Of a stretch of DNA of 64,000 bases, positions 26,187-35,049 are shown piece by piece; position 1 is the first letter of the stretch; every line of letters begins with the position of its first letter. The DNA lies in contig NZ_AP024660.1 of assembly GCF_019977395.1 (NCBI RefSeq), positions 1,550,001 through 1,614,000 of the forward strand, written 5' to 3'. Made by a program: the position numbers and the translations under genes. The notes beneath the pieces are model-generated. The model saw only the letters and a program-made list of their open reading frames with translations. It did no database searches and was not told where the DNA came from. The stretch comes from Arthrobacter sp. NicSoilC5 (GTDB lineage: Bacteria > Actinomycetota > Actinomycetes > Actinomycetales > Micrococcaceae).

Positions 26187-27092
26187 CTACCGGGAGAGGC
26201 CGGCGGTGAAGCCCGGCAGCCATTCCCGCAGGCCGGGCCCCAGGTCATCGCTGTCGATGGCCAGCTGGACGCAGGCCTTGAGGTAGCTGAGCTTGTCGCC
26301 GGTATCGTAACGGCGGCCCCGGAACACCACGCCATACACGCCATGTCCCTCGCCGTCACCGGAGGCGAGTTCCTGCAGGGCATCCGTCAGCTGGATTTCG
26401 CCTCCGCGGCCCGGCTCCGTGTGCTCGAGGACTTCGAACACGGCGGGGTGCAGGACATACCGCCCGATCAGCGCCAGGTTGGACGGTGCTTCCTCGGGCG
26501 AGGGCTTCTCGACGAGCCGGTTGACGCGGACATAGTCCTCGCCGTCGATGGCCTGGACGTCGGCGCAGCCGTAGGCGCTGATCTGGGAGGGTTCCACCTC
26601 AATGAGGGCGACGACGGACCCTCCGGTTTTCGCCTGCACGTCGATCATGGTGCTGAGGAGTTCGTCGCGGGCATCGATGAGGTCGTCGCCCAGCAGCACG
26701 GCGAAGGCTTCATCGCCAACATGCTGCTTCGCCCGGAGCACGGCATGGCCCAAGCCATGGGGATCGCCCTGCCGGACGTAGTGGATGTCACCCAGCTGGC
26801 TGGCGGCCTGGATGGACGCAAGCTTTTCCGTATCGCCCTTGTCCTCAAGGGTCGATTCGAGGGACGGCACCCTGTCGAAGTGGTCTTCGAGGGCCCGCTT
26901 GTTGCGGCCGGTAATCATCAGGATGTCGTTGAGGCCCACATGGACGGCTTCCTCCACCACATACTGGATGGCAGGCTTGTCCACGACGGGAAGCATTTCC
27001 TTGGGCATGGCCTTGGTGGCTGGCAGGAACCTGGTGCCCAGGCCCGCTGCGGGAATGACGGCTTTGCGGACTCTGGGATTACTGGTGTTCAC
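26187..27092 (-). CDS. galU: UTP-glucose-1-phosphate uridylyltransferase
   Basis: GalU makes UDP-glucose from UTP and glucose 1-phosphate for cell-wall polymers and trehalose. The 301-residue protein shows the nucleotide-binding motif PAAGLGTRFLPATKAMPKEML, with KPAIQYVVEEA, GDPHGLGHAVL, the LLGDDL aspartate motif and VEKPSPEEAPSN. Length and motifs are complete. GTG 27092 has TAGATT 6 bases upstream, predicting a leaderless mRNA that continues into rimJ. Confidence 0.97.
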   Translation of the reverse strand: MNTSNPRVRKAVIPAAGLGTRFLPATKAMPKEMLPVVDKPAIQYVVEEAVHVGLNDILMITGRNKRALEDHFDRVPSLESTLEDKGDTEKLASIQAASQLGDIHYVRQGDPHGLGHAVLRAKQHVGDEAFAVLLGDDLIDARDELLSTMIDVQAKTGGSVVALIEVEPSQISAYGCADVQAIDGEDYVRVNRLVEKPSPEEAPSNLALIGRYVLHPAVFEVLEHTEPGRGGEIQLTDALQELASGDGEGHGVYGVVFRGRRYDTGDKLSYLKACVQLAIDSDDLGPGLREWLPGFTAGLSR

Positions 27093-27098
27093 CGGACT

Positions 27099-27104
27099 AA
27101 TCTA
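27099..27104 (-). promoter_or_regulatory. -10 hexamer TAGATT of leaderless galU
   Basis: TAGATT (minus strand) ends 6 bases before GTG 27092. Confidence 0.6.
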
Positions 27105-27194
27105 ACGTCAGCGTCAAGTATTTCAGTAACCCCCGGCACCGAAGGCCGGCACGCGGCCTCAAGGCGCGGAACACCGGACTTCAGGGAGGACAAC

Positions 27195-27815
27195 ATGCTG
27201 CAGGAGACAAACGCCGTCAAGGACGGGATCCGGGCTATCCACCGGCAGCGGCGGGCAGGCCTGACGCCGGCGCAACTGGAAGCTGCCGGCCAGGCCCTGG
27301 CCACCCATGGGGACGCCTGGGCTGGATCGGTGACGGAAGGCCGTCCCGGGATAGCATGCGTATACCTTGGCGTGGGTCAGGAACCACCTACCCTCCCGCT
27401 GATCAAAGCCCTGCACCGCAGCGGCCACCAGGTCCTGCTTCCGGTGTGCGAACCGGCCAGGGAGTTGAGCTGGGTGTTCTGGACTCCGGACACCGGCTTC
27501 GAGCGCAGCAGGTACGCGCCCATCCTGGAACCCACGGGGCACCGGCACGGGCCCGAAACCGCCGGCGACGCCGCTGTGCTTTTCATTCCCGCCACAGCCG
27601 TGGACCTGGCCGGCAACAGGATTGGCCAGGGCGGCGGCTACTACGACAAATTCCTGGGGCACCTCGCTACGGCCGGGAAGGAAATCCCGCTGGCCGCTGT
27701 TATCTACGACGATGAATTGCTGCCCGCCGGACGGATCCCGGCCGAGGAGTTCGACCGTCCAGTCCCGGCCGTCCTGGTCCCTTCCGGGTACCGGCCCCTG
27801 GCGGGCGGCGCCTGA
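27195..27815 (+). CDS. 5-formyltetrahydrofolate cyclo-ligase
   Basis: This 206-residue enzyme converts 5-formyl-THF to 5,10-methenyl-THF with ATP, returning folate to the one-carbon pool. The late motif GNRIGQGGGYYDKFL, the phosphate-binding and substrate site, is diagnostic. An early IRAIHRQRR supplies basic residues for ATP. ATG 27195 has GGGAGGA 5 bases upstream. It is divergent from galU and points toward the Ruc-like gene, as in the M. tuberculosis Rv0991c-Rv0993 region. Confidence 0.93.
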   Translation: MLQETNAVKDGIRAIHRQRRAGLTPAQLEAAGQALATHGDAWAGSVTEGRPGIACVYLGVGQEPPTLPLIKALHRSGHQVLLPVCEPARELSWVFWTPDTGFERSRYAPILEPTGHRHGPETAGDAAVLFIPATAVDLAGNRIGQGGGYYDKFLGHLATAGKEIPLAAVIYDDELLPAGRIPAEEFDRPVPAVLVPSGYRPLAGGA

Positions 27816-27839
27816 ACACCGTCGTTCCGTGCACAGTGA

Positions 27840-27845
27840 TAGAAT
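27840..27845 (+). promoter_or_regulatory. -10 hexamer TAGAAT of the Ruc-like gene
   Basis: TAGAAT abuts and overlaps by one base the CIRCE operator at 27845, so the transcript would start inside the operator and carry a ~75-nt leader. Confidence 0.5.
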
Positions 27846-27871
27846 TAGCACTCAGGCCCTGCGACTGCTAA
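27845..27871. promoter_or_regulatory. CIRCE operator (HrcA site) upstream of Ruc-like gene
   Basis: TTAGCACTC-N9-GACTGCTAA matches the CIRCE consensus TTAGCACTC-N9-GAGTGCTAA with one mismatch. HrcA binding here would block the promoter at 27840-27845 until heat or protein-folding stress. Confidence 0.85.
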
Positions 27872-27926
27872 TGGTTTACCAGGTGGCAGCACGGGACCTC
27901 TCGTTTGCCCAAGAGGAGGAGCACCA

Positions 27927-28178
27927 GTGCCAACATATGCTTACGCCTGCAAGGATTGCGGCCACGCCTTCGACATCGTCCAGTCGTTCTCGGACAGCAG
28001 CCTGACGTCCTGCCCTGAATGCGAAGGCACGCTGCGCAAGAAGTTCAACAGCGTCGGTGTCGTCTTCAAGGGCTCCGGCTTCTACCGCACGGACTCCCGC
28101 GATTCCAAGGGCAGCTCCGTTTCCGCCGCGCCTGCTGCCGCCCCCGCCGCGCCGGCGCCCGCAGCCGCCGCGAGCTAA
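27927..28178 (+). CDS. FmdB-family zinc ribbon, Ruc-like redox chaperone
   Basis: This 83-residue protein has a four-cysteine zinc ribbon (C8, C11, C29, C32) followed by a disordered tail of Ala, Pro and Ser from about residue 58. The layout and locus match M. tuberculosis Rv0991c (Ruc), a chaperone activated when oxidation releases zinc and which works with DnaK. GTG 27927 has GGAGGA about 6 bases upstream. A CIRCE element lies in its leader, consistent with HrcA control as reported for the mycobacterial gene. Chaperone activity is inferred from homology. Confidence 0.87.
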   Translation: MPTYAYACKDCGHAFDIVQSFSDSSLTSCPECEGTLRKKFNSVGVVFKGSGFYRTDSRDSKGSSVSAAPAAAPAAPAPAAAAS

Positions 28179-28199
28179 TCCGGCACAGACTTCACGACG

Positions 28200-28232
28200 G
28201 CGGCCGGCGCTTTCCAGCGTCCGGCCGCTTTT
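28200..28232 (+). terminator. Rho-independent terminator after Ruc-like gene
   Basis: The stem GCGGCCGGCGCT/AGCGTCCGGCCGC (one bulged base, loop TTCC) is followed at once by TTTT, 22 bases after the stop codon. Confidence 0.88.
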
Positions 28233-28278
28233 GTCCACATAGGCCTTATCCCGGCTCCCTTGCGCGTGCGCCCGGAGT

Positions 28279-28284
28279 TAGCGT
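28279..28284 (+). promoter_or_regulatory. -10 hexamer TAGCGT of leaderless SAF gene
   Basis: TAGCGT ends 6 bases before ATG 28291. Confidence 0.55.
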
Positions 28285-28290
28285 GGGCGC

Positions 28291-29016
28291 ATGCCCCTTC
28301 TTCCCCGCCGCCGTGCCGCCCTCCGGTATTCTTCGGGCCCCGCAGGCGCTGCCCGCAGTCCAAGGAACCGCCCCCTGCCCGCGCGTGTTGCCGCCTGGTT
28401 GAGCCGGAACCGCCGGCTCGCCGCTGCACTGTTGCTGTGCGCAGCTGCCGCCATCGCCGTCCAGCAGCTCACTCCTGCCCCGCTCTCCACCGCCACCGCA
28501 CTGGCCGCAGCTCGGGATCTTCCTGCCGGGACCGCCGTGACGGACGCGGACGTGGTCCGAGTCCAGGTGCCCCCTGGCATGGTGGCCGACGGCTTCCTCC
28601 GGGATGACGCCGCCGCCACCGGCAAACAGCTCGCCGCACCGATGCGCAAGGGCCAGCTCCTCAGCGATGCCCAGCTGGTGGGTCCCGGGCTCCTGGCAGG
28701 TACACCGCCCGGTTCAGCCGCAGTTCCACTGCGGATGGCGGATGCCTCGTCGATTCAGCTGGTCTCCCCCGGCCAACTGGTCAACGTTGTGCTCACATCG
28801 GCCAACGGGTTCGACCAGCAAGGGCCGTCGGAGGTACTGGCGTCGGCCGTCCCCGTGCTCTGGACCTCCAACAAGGGCGGCCAGAGCGGCCAGTGGCTGG
28901 GCACCACGGAGACCGACGGTCTGATCGTGGTGGCAGCCACCGCCGAACAAGCATCACGCCTGGCCGGAGCGTCAACCCATGGCCGGCTGTTCTTCGTCCT
29001 GGTCGGCCCGCCGTAA
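28291..29016 (+). CDS. SAF-domain protein, CpaB/RcpC-like
   Basis: This 241-residue protein has a basic cytoplasmic N-terminus (1-42), one membrane helix (about 43-60) and an external SAF domain: ALAAARDLPAGTAVTDADVVRVQVPPGMV is the SAF opening. CpaB/RcpC proteins help assemble Flp/Tad pili, but no other pilus gene is nearby, so its partner is unknown. It is convergent with the large helicase gene with only 11 bases between stops. Confidence 0.8.
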   Translation: MPLLPRRRAALRYSSGPAGAARSPRNRPLPARVAAWLSRNRRLAAALLLCAAAAIAVQQLTPAPLSTATALAAARDLPAGTAVTDADVVRVQVPPGMVADGFLRDDAAATGKQLAAPMRKGQLLSDAQLVGPGLLAGTPPGSAAVPLRMADASSIQLVSPGQLVNVVLTSANGFDQQGPSEVLASAVPVLWTSNKGGQSGQWLGTTETDGLIVVAATAEQASRLAGASTHGRLFFVLVGPP

Positions 29017-29027
29017 GCTTGCACCGG

Positions 29028-32000
29028 TCAGCCCCAGTGCGGCGGCTTCTGTTCCTTCAACCACGTGTCGTGGTCATCCTCCCGGTCACCCCAGCTGCGG
29101 GCGTCATCCTCTGCGGCCTTGCTCGGGAGGATCTCTTCAGTGCCGCCTGTTACTGTCCGGGGCGCCGGTGCCGTTTCGGCCGGGCCTGCAGGAACGTCCC
29201 CGCCGGTTACTGTTTCTGCCTGCCCGTCCTGGAGCTCATCCTGGCGCATGTCTTCCTCGCGGCCGTCTTCCTCAAGCCTGCCGTGTGCAGGTTTCTTTTC
29301 CTCGGTCATGGATCCCGCTTCCTGGTGTCCGCTGTCACCGGTCCGGCCTGCGCCGCGATCCCCGGGCAGGTAGGAAACTCCGGCGGACGGCGCGGCGTCA
29401 ATTCCATTGAGCGCCTGGTCAACGTCGTCGTCAAGGAAGCCCGCAGACTGGTGGGCCCTGCCCGGCAGCACCATCTTTTCCAGGCCCAGATAGCCGGCAA
29501 TGCGGTCTGCGCAGGACGACGGGTCCGTGAACACTTCGATGGTCCACAGCGGCATGTACCGCCAGCCAAGGCGTTCCAGCAGTTGGGGACGCAGCCTGCT
29601 GCGTTCCCGCACGCTCATGGTGCGGTACTGCGCAGTGCCGTCGGACTCGATGGCCACCGGCCGCGGGATGTCGGAGTCCTCCTGGCCCATGGTATTCAGG
29701 GGGTCGGCGGCTGCCACTACATCGATTGCCCCGTCGTATTGGTGCCAGACCCTGGCGCCCCGGGCACGCAGCCGGTCACCGAGATCCGCCACCAACGGGT
29801 CCGCGCCCAGCGCCTGTTCGCTGGCGGCGGCGCGGGACGCGGGGGTGCCAAGATCCGTGTTGCCGGAAATTTCCCGGTCCAGCAGCGCGTACAGGTCCAC
29901 CGCCCCGTGGGTAAGCCGGGTGTGGTCCAGGTCCTCGGGCCGGAAGCACGTAAGTACGTGCAGGGAACGCCGGGCCCGGGTCATGGCCAGGGCAAACTTC
30001 TCCCGGCCGCCTTCAGCGGACAGCGGCCCGAAGTTGTGGAGGGCACGGCCGTGCGGGGTCCGCCCGAATCCCGGCGAGAAAATGACATGGTCGCGGACCA
30101 GGCCCTGGGCACGTTCCAGGTCCACCACGCGGAAGGACTCCGGGCCGGCGCCGAAGAATCCGGCCAGGCCCGGCTGGTTGGACAGCTGGAGCCGGATGGA
30201 CTCGCCAATCCTCGCGGCGTGGCGCAGGCTGGCGGTGACTACGGCGAGGGAGGTCCGCGGACGCAGGCGGGCGTGCTCGAAGACCAGCTCCACTACGCGG
30301 TTGACCTCGGCAACCACGGACTCCACGCCTTCGTGGTCGGCACTGGGAAGGCCGGTGCCGTCCGGCAGGTATTCCACCAGCAGGGACCGGTCCAGCCCCG
30401 TGGCCGACTGGCCCTCGGGCAGCCGGCGCAGGCCGCCGTCGTAAAAGTTCTTACTGAGCTGCAGGACCAGGTCCTCGTCCACTGCGCGGTACACCACGTT
30501 GAGGCGCCACACCGGCAGCACTGCGGAGAGCGCGGTAAAAGCGCTCTCGACGCGGTGGTGGGCAGACTCGCCGGGTGCAAGCCGCTCCACCCCAACCGTG
30601 AACGTCCGGGGCGTGGCAATGCGCGGGTCGCCGAAGGCGATCACCTGCCGTGCCCGGGCAATCGACGGCAGGACGGCCTGCAGGGAGGTGGCCTCCGCGT
30701 CGAGGATCACGACGGCGTCGAAGTGCTGTTCTGCCGGGAGCAGGCCCGTCATCAGGTACGGGCTGACGGACCAGACCGGGACGAGTGTGCCGATCAGCTC
30801 AGGTGCCTGGGCGGTGAGGGAAGGCAGGGACACCCGGCCGTCCTTGAGCAGGCTGCGGAGCAGGTCTGCCTGGCGCGGCTGGGCAGCGATGGCTGTCCGC
30901 CACCGTTCCGCGAGGTCCCACCGCAGACGGGCGGCGCCGCTGGCAATGTGGGCATTGTCGGCCAGCCGGTACTCCGCTTCCAGCTGGCGCAGGGCGTCGC
31001 CGTCGGACATCGCCAGGTAGTCGTCGCCGCTGATCATTGCCTCAAGCGCGGACTGCCACCACGCCAGCTCCAGCTCCGCGGCGACGGATCCTTCCGGAAC
31101 TTCCCGTTCTGCGAGATCGGCCAGGAGTTCACCCAGGCCATGTTCGCGCATGTTCTCAATGAGGAGTGTGCGTTCGGGCAGCGTCTTGAGCGTATCGGTG
31201 TCCGCCACCAGGCGGTCCAGCCGGTCCATCAGCTGCGCGTAGGGCACCGTGGCCAAAGCCCCGCCATCTTCGGTGTGCTGCAGCGCCTCGCCCAGCTGTG
31301 CCAGCTCCTGGTCCAGTGACCGGTACATGGCGTTCATTTCGGCCAGGCCGGAGGGAACAGCGGGATGGCGCTGCGTGGTGGCGTAGCCAGCCCAGAGGGC
31401 ACGCTGTTCCTGGACCAGCACCAGGGACGAGTGCAGGTCCGCGATGTGGACGCCCGGGCGCACGTATTCCTTGGCCACCCTGCGCAGCCTGGAGCGCTGC
31501 ATGGCGGTCAGCTCGATGCCGCGCTCCCGCCGCCACGCGGACGGCGCCGTGGCGGAAATCAGGTCTGTCACGGGCCGGTCGAAGATGTCCGGAGTGAACT
31601 TGTCCAGGCTGCCGCGGACGGCAACCAGCAGTTCCAGCTGCTCTCCCCACTCCGCGAAGGACTCGCCCAGGCGGATCTCGGCGTGCTCGGCAACGGCGTC
31701 CATGCGGTCGCGCAGGACGGGGAGGCTCTTGGCCACCGAGCGGACCAGGTCCTGGGCTTCCTCGGTTTCCTTCCGGGTCAGCAGCCGGGCGCCGTGCCAG
31801 GGGCTGGTGGTGGCCGCCTTGCTGAAGCTGCCCAGTTCCGCGGCGCGCCGCAGCCTGCCCGCCAGCTCCTCACGGTCCCGGATGCTGTCCAGGACGCTGC
31901 GCTTGAGCCGGACGGTGGTGGCCGGGGCAGGATGGATCGAGGTGAGCTCAGCGAGTGACTGCATGGCCTGGTACGGCGAGCAGCCCCACCTCTCGCGGAC

Positions 32001-33227
32001 GTTGTGGAGCGATGCCACGTGGTCCATGAGGGCGTGCCGGTGTTCGGTCAGGGTGGCGTGCAGGTTCCCCAGCTGGGGTTCCAGGGACTTTTCATTGCGG
32101 ACGATCGCCCGGACCAGCTGGCCTTTCAGCTGTTGGGCGGTGACGTTCCCGGTCAGTTGGAAGAGGATGGACTCCAGGCCCAACGACTCCAGGTGCCCGG
32201 AAACCTCGTTCAGGCTGGCGCGGCGATCGCCCACCACCAGCACGGTCTTGCCGGCATCCACCAGGGCGCCGATGGTGTTGATGGCCGTCTGGGTCTGGCC
32301 GGTCCCGGGCGGGCTGCTGACCACCAGGGAGTCCCCGGCGCGGGCAGCATCAACCACGTACTGCTGGTCCGTGTCGGCATCCAGCAGCAGCAGCTCGTCC
32401 TTGGGGTGCCTGTTGTCCAGGTGCGGGAAGCGGGACGGGTCCGGTTCCTCGACGTCCACCACTTCGCCTCCGGCGGCGGTGGCCAGCGCAGAGACGATGG
32501 GGTGGGAATCGTTGATCCAGGGGTCGTCGAGGTTGCCGGAGAGGTCCGCAAAGGTGGAGACCAGCAGGTTGTGCTGGGTTTCAGCGCCGTGGATGGGCCG
32601 GATCAGGGTGGCCAGCCGGTCCAGGACGGGCTGGGGGTCGAACCGCGCGGTGCTGTAGGCCAGGCGGGTCACGGCGTTGACGTCGAACACGATCCCGTGG
32701 ATGTTTTTCAGGTGCCGAACCAGGGCGGGGTTGATCTGCGCCTGTTCGGTCAGCTGCAGTTCGAAGTCATCCTCCCCGGGGCGCACCGTCAGGGAGATGG
32801 CGGTCAGCATGACCGGGGCTGACACGCGCTGGGGTTTGCCCCCGACGGCGGATGTCCACACCACGGTGCCCGCCGACAGGTATCCGGCGTCGATGCCGCG
32901 GTCGTTAGCGAGTTCGAAGATCTTTGACCGGATGTTGCGTGACGCCCTCGCGGCCACCACATACTGCTGGCGGTCACGGATCAGGGTGGACAGGCGTGTG
33001 CGGCGCCCGGCCATGAGCTGGGCAAGGCCCGAGGGGTGGGCCGAGGTGAGGTCGATGGAACCTTCCGGCGTCTTGGTGAAGCGGAGCATTGTGTCCGCGC
33101 CGGTGACGGGTTTGAGCCCGGACAGCCATTTACGAAGCTCTTCCGAGCCTTCCGGGTGGCCTTGACCAACTGACACTTCTGCCTTCTTTTCTGCGTTTGC
33201 ACGTGACGCCCTGGACCATACCGGCAT
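29028..33227 (-). CDS. Large SF1-helicase-like protein with Vsr-type nuclease domain
   Basis: This 1399-residue protein has an SF1 (AAA_11/AAA_12) helicase layout. Walker A reads PPGTGQTQT, with Gln311 where Lys is expected (codon 32295-32297). The motif II region FDAVVILDAEATS has DAEA instead of DEAx. Motif III GDPRIATPR lacks the usual Gln. Motif VI ALAMTRARRSL is intact. Between them is a ~500-residue helical insert. Near residues 1180-1300 a Vsr/MTES_1575-like nuclease domain shows IDVV and AIESDG, then RERSRLRPQLLERLGWRY. The final ~90 residues are acidic and disordered. ATG 33227 follows TACTCT by 7 bases. It may be a nucleic-acid-binding or defence-related protein that no longer hydrolyses ATP conventionally. 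Confidence 0.85.
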   Translation of the reverse strand: MPVWSRASRANAEKKAEVSVGQGHPEGSEELRKWLSGLKPVTGADTMLRFTKTPEGSIDLTSAHPSGLAQLMAGRRTRLSTLIRDRQQYVVAARASRNIRSKIFELANDRGIDAGYLSAGTVVWTSAVGGKPQRVSAPVMLTAISLTVRPGEDDFELQLTEQAQINPALVRHLKNIHGIVFDVNAVTRLAYSTARFDPQPVLDRLATLIRPIHGAETQHNLLVSTFADLSGNLDDPWINDSHPIVSALATAAGGEVVDVEEPDPSRFPHLDNRHPKDELLLLDADTDQQYVVDAARAGDSLVVSSPPGTGQTQTAINTIGALVDAGKTVLVVGDRRASLNEVSGHLESLGLESILFQLTGNVTAQQLKGQLVRAIVRNEKSLEPQLGNLHATLTEHRHALMDHVASLHNVRERWGCSPYQAMQSLAELTSIHPAPATTVRLKRSVLDSIRDREELAGRLRRAAELGSFSKAATTSPWHGARLLTRKETEEAQDLVRSVAKSLPVLRDRMDAVAEHAEIRLGESFAEWGEQLELLVAVRGSLDKFTPDIFDRPVTDLISATAPSAWRRERGIELTAMQRSRLRRVAKEYVRPGVHIADLHSSLVLVQEQRALWAGYATTQRHPAVPSGLAEMNAMYRSLDQELAQLGEALQHTEDGGALATVPYAQLMDRLDRLVADTDTLKTLPERTLLIENMREHGLGELLADLAEREVPEGSVAAELELAWWQSALEAMISGDDYLAMSDGDALRQLEAEYRLADNAHIASGAARLRWDLAERWRTAIAAQPRQADLLRSLLKDGRVSLPSLTAQAPELIGTLVPVWSVSPYLMTGLLPAEQHFDAVVILDAEATSLQAVLPSIARARQVIAFGDPRIATPRTFTVGVERLAPGESAHHRVESAFTALSAVLPVWRLNVVYRAVDEDLVLQLSKNFYDGGLRRLPEGQSATGLDRSLLVEYLPDGTGLPSADHEGVESVVAEVNRVVELVFEHARLRPRTSLAVVTASLRHAARIGESIRLQLSNQPGLAGFFGAGPESFRVVDLERAQGLVRDHVIFSPGFGRTPHGRALHNFGPLSAEGGREKFALAMTRARRSLHVLTCFRPEDLDHTRLTHGAVDLYALLDREISGNTDLGTPASRAAASEQALGADPLVADLGDRLRARGARVWHQYDGAIDVVAAADPLNTMGQEDSDIPRPVAIESDGTAQYRTMSVRERSRLRPQLLERLGWRYMPLWTIEVFTDPSSCADRIAGYLGLEKMVLPGRAHQSAGFLDDDVDQALNGIDAAPSAGVSYLPGDRGAGRTGDSGHQEAGSMTEEKKPAHGRLEEDGREEDMRQDELQDGQAETVTGGDVPAGPAETAPAPRTVTGGTEEILPSKAAEDDARSWGDREDDHDTWLKEQKPPHWG

Positions 33228-33234
33228 AGATTCG

Positions 33235-33240
33235 AGAGTA
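33235..33240 (-). promoter_or_regulatory. -10 hexamer TACTCT of leaderless helicase gene
   Basis: TACTCT (minus strand) ends 7 bases before ATG 33227 and argues against the longer in-frame start at 33275. Confidence 0.6.
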
Positions 33241-33309
33241 GCCGCTCCGGCGCCGGACTTGAGCGACCGCAACACTGGGGCACCGGAAATTGCGGAGGAA
33301 TTCGCTGGG

Positions 33310-33350
33310 AAAAAGCAGTGGCCGGCCCCCGCTGACGGAGGCCGGCCACT
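33310..33350 (-). terminator. Rho-independent terminator after guaA
   Basis: An 11-base perfect stem (AGTGGCCGGCC/GGCCGGCCACT, 12-base loop) is followed on the minus strand by GCTTTTT. It separates guaA from the helicase gene. Confidence 0.9.
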
Positions 33351-33356
33351 AGGATG

Positions 33357-34946
33357 CTATTCCCACTCGATGGTTCCCGGCGGCTTGCTGGTGACGTCCA
33401 GCACCACCCGGTTGACGCCGTCCACCTCGTTGGTGATCCGGCTGGAGATCCGTGCCAGCAGGTCGTACGGCAGGCGCGACCAGTCGGCAGTCATGGCGTC
33501 TTCCGAGGAGACCGGACGGAGCACGATGGGGTGGCCGTAGGTGCGGCCGTCGCCCATGACGCCGACGCTGCGGACGTCTGCGAGCAGGACCACGGGCATC
33601 TGCCATACCTCGTTGTCCAGCCCGGCCGCGGTCAGCTCGGCACGCGCGATGGCGTCCGCCCTGCGCAGCAGGTCCAGCCGCTCCTTGGTGACCTCGCCGA
33701 CGATCCGGATGCCCAGGCCGGGGCCCGGGAAGGGCTGGCGGCCGACGATTTCCTGCGGCAGGCCGAGCTGGGCGCCGACGGCACGGACCTCGTCCTTGAA
33801 CAGGGCGCGCAGCGGCTCAACGAGCTCGAACTGCAGGTCCTCGGGGAGGCCGCCCACGTTGTGGTGGCTCTTGATGTTGGCTGCACCTTCGCCGCCGCCG
33901 GATTCGACGACGTCCGGGTACAGGGTGCCCTGGACCAGGAACTTGATCTTCTCGCCGTGGGCTGCGGCCTCGGCGATGATGGCCAGTTCGGCTTCTTCGA
34001 AGGCGCGGATGAATTCCCGGCCGATGATCTTGCGCTTGGTTTCGGGATCGCTGACACCGGCCAGGGCCGAGAGGAAGCGTTCCTGTTCGTTGGCCACGTA
34101 CAGCTTCACGCCGGTTGCGGCCACGAAGTCGCGTTCAACCTGTTCCGCTTCGCCTTCACGCAGCAGTCCGTGGTCCACGAACACGCAGGTGAGCTGGTCG
34201 CCCACGGCGCGCTGGACCAGGGCTGCGGCCACGGCCGAATCGACGCCGCCGGAGAGGCCGCAGATAACGCGGGCATCCCCTACCTGCTGGCGGATGCGCT
34301 CCACCTGTTCTTCCAGGATGTTGCCCGTGGTCCAGTTGGGCTCCAGCTTTGCGCCCTTGAACAGGAAGTTCTCGAGCACCTGCTGGCCGTAGGCGGAATG
34401 CTTGACCTCAGGGTGCCACTGCACGCCGAAGAGGCCCTTTTCCTCGTTGGCGAAGGCTGCTACTTCGGCGCCTGCCGTCGTGGCGAGGACATCGAAGCCT
34501 GCAGGGGCTTCGTGCACGGAGTCGCCGTGGCTCATCCAGGTCTTCTGGTGCTGGGGCATGCCCTCAAGCACCGAGCGGCCGTCACCGAGGATGGTGGTTT
34601 CCGTGGATCCGTACTCCCGCAGGCCGGTCTTGTCCACCTTGCCGCCCAGGGCGTTGGCCATGGCCTGGAACCCGTAGCAGATCCCAAAGACGGGGACGCC
34701 GGCTTCGAAGAGGTCGGCACCCACGCTGGGGGCGCCGTCGGCATAGACGCTGGAGGGGCCACCGGAGAGGATGATGGCGGCAGGGTTCTTGGCCAGGAGC
34801 TGCTCGGTGGAGTAGGTATGCGGAACCACTTCCGAATACACATTCGCTTCCCTGACGCGGCGGGCAATCAGCTGCGCGTACTGGGCACCGTAATCAACAA
34901 CCAGCACCGGCTTCTGGGAAGTCTGGGATGCAGTGGGAGTAGTCAC
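33357..34946 (-). CDS. guaA: GMP synthase (glutamine-hydrolysing)
   Basis: GuaA aminates XMP to GMP. The 529-residue protein has a class I glutamine amidotransferase domain (about 12-200), with nucleophile Cys in [11 protein letters not shown] and the HPE of [11 protein letters not shown]. An ATP-pyrophosphatase domain follows with the P-loop [14 protein letters not shown]. The C-terminal dimerisation domain includes [14 protein letters not shown] and ends in PGTIEWE, the family C-terminus. GTG 34946 is preceded by TAGGCT 6 bases upstream, so the mRNA is probably leaderless. Confidence 0.98.
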   Translation of the reverse strand: MTTPTASQTSQKPVLVVDYGAQYAQLIARRVREANVYSEVVPHTYSTEQLLAKNPAAIILSGGPSSVYADGAPSVGADLFEAGVPVFGICYGFQAMANALGGKVDKTGLREYGSTETTILGDGRSVLEGMPQHQKTWMSHGDSVHEAPAGFDVLATTAGAEVAAFANEEKGLFGVQWHPEVKHSAYGQQVLENFLFKGAKLEPNWTTGNILEEQVERIRQQVGDARVICGLSGGVDSAVAAALVQRAVGDQLTCVFVDHGLLREGEAEQVERDFVAATGVKLYVANEQERFLSALAGVSDPETKRKIIGREFIRAFEEAELAIIAEAAAHGEKIKFLVQGTLYPDVVESGGGEGAANIKSHHNVGGLPEDLQFELVEPLRALFKDEVRAVGAQLGLPQEIVGRQPFPGPGLGIRIVGEVTKERLDLLRRADAIARAELTAAGLDNEVWQMPVVLLADVRSVGVMGDGRTYGHPIVLRPVSSEDAMTADWSRLPYDLLARISSRITNEVDGVNRVVLDVTSKPPGTIEWE

Positions 34947-34952
34947 CGTAAT

Positions 34953-34958
34953 AGCCTA
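34953..34958 (-). promoter_or_regulatory. -10 hexamer TAGGCT of leaderless guaA
   Basis: TAGGCT (minus strand) ends 6 bases before GTG 34946. Confidence 0.6.
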
Positions 34959-35049
34959 CTTTGCGCCCTTGCACCGGCGCACCTTCAGAAGCCGCGCTGT
35001 GACGCAGCAGACGTCCGACGGCGGATGGCCGGCGCGCGCCGGGCCCGTT

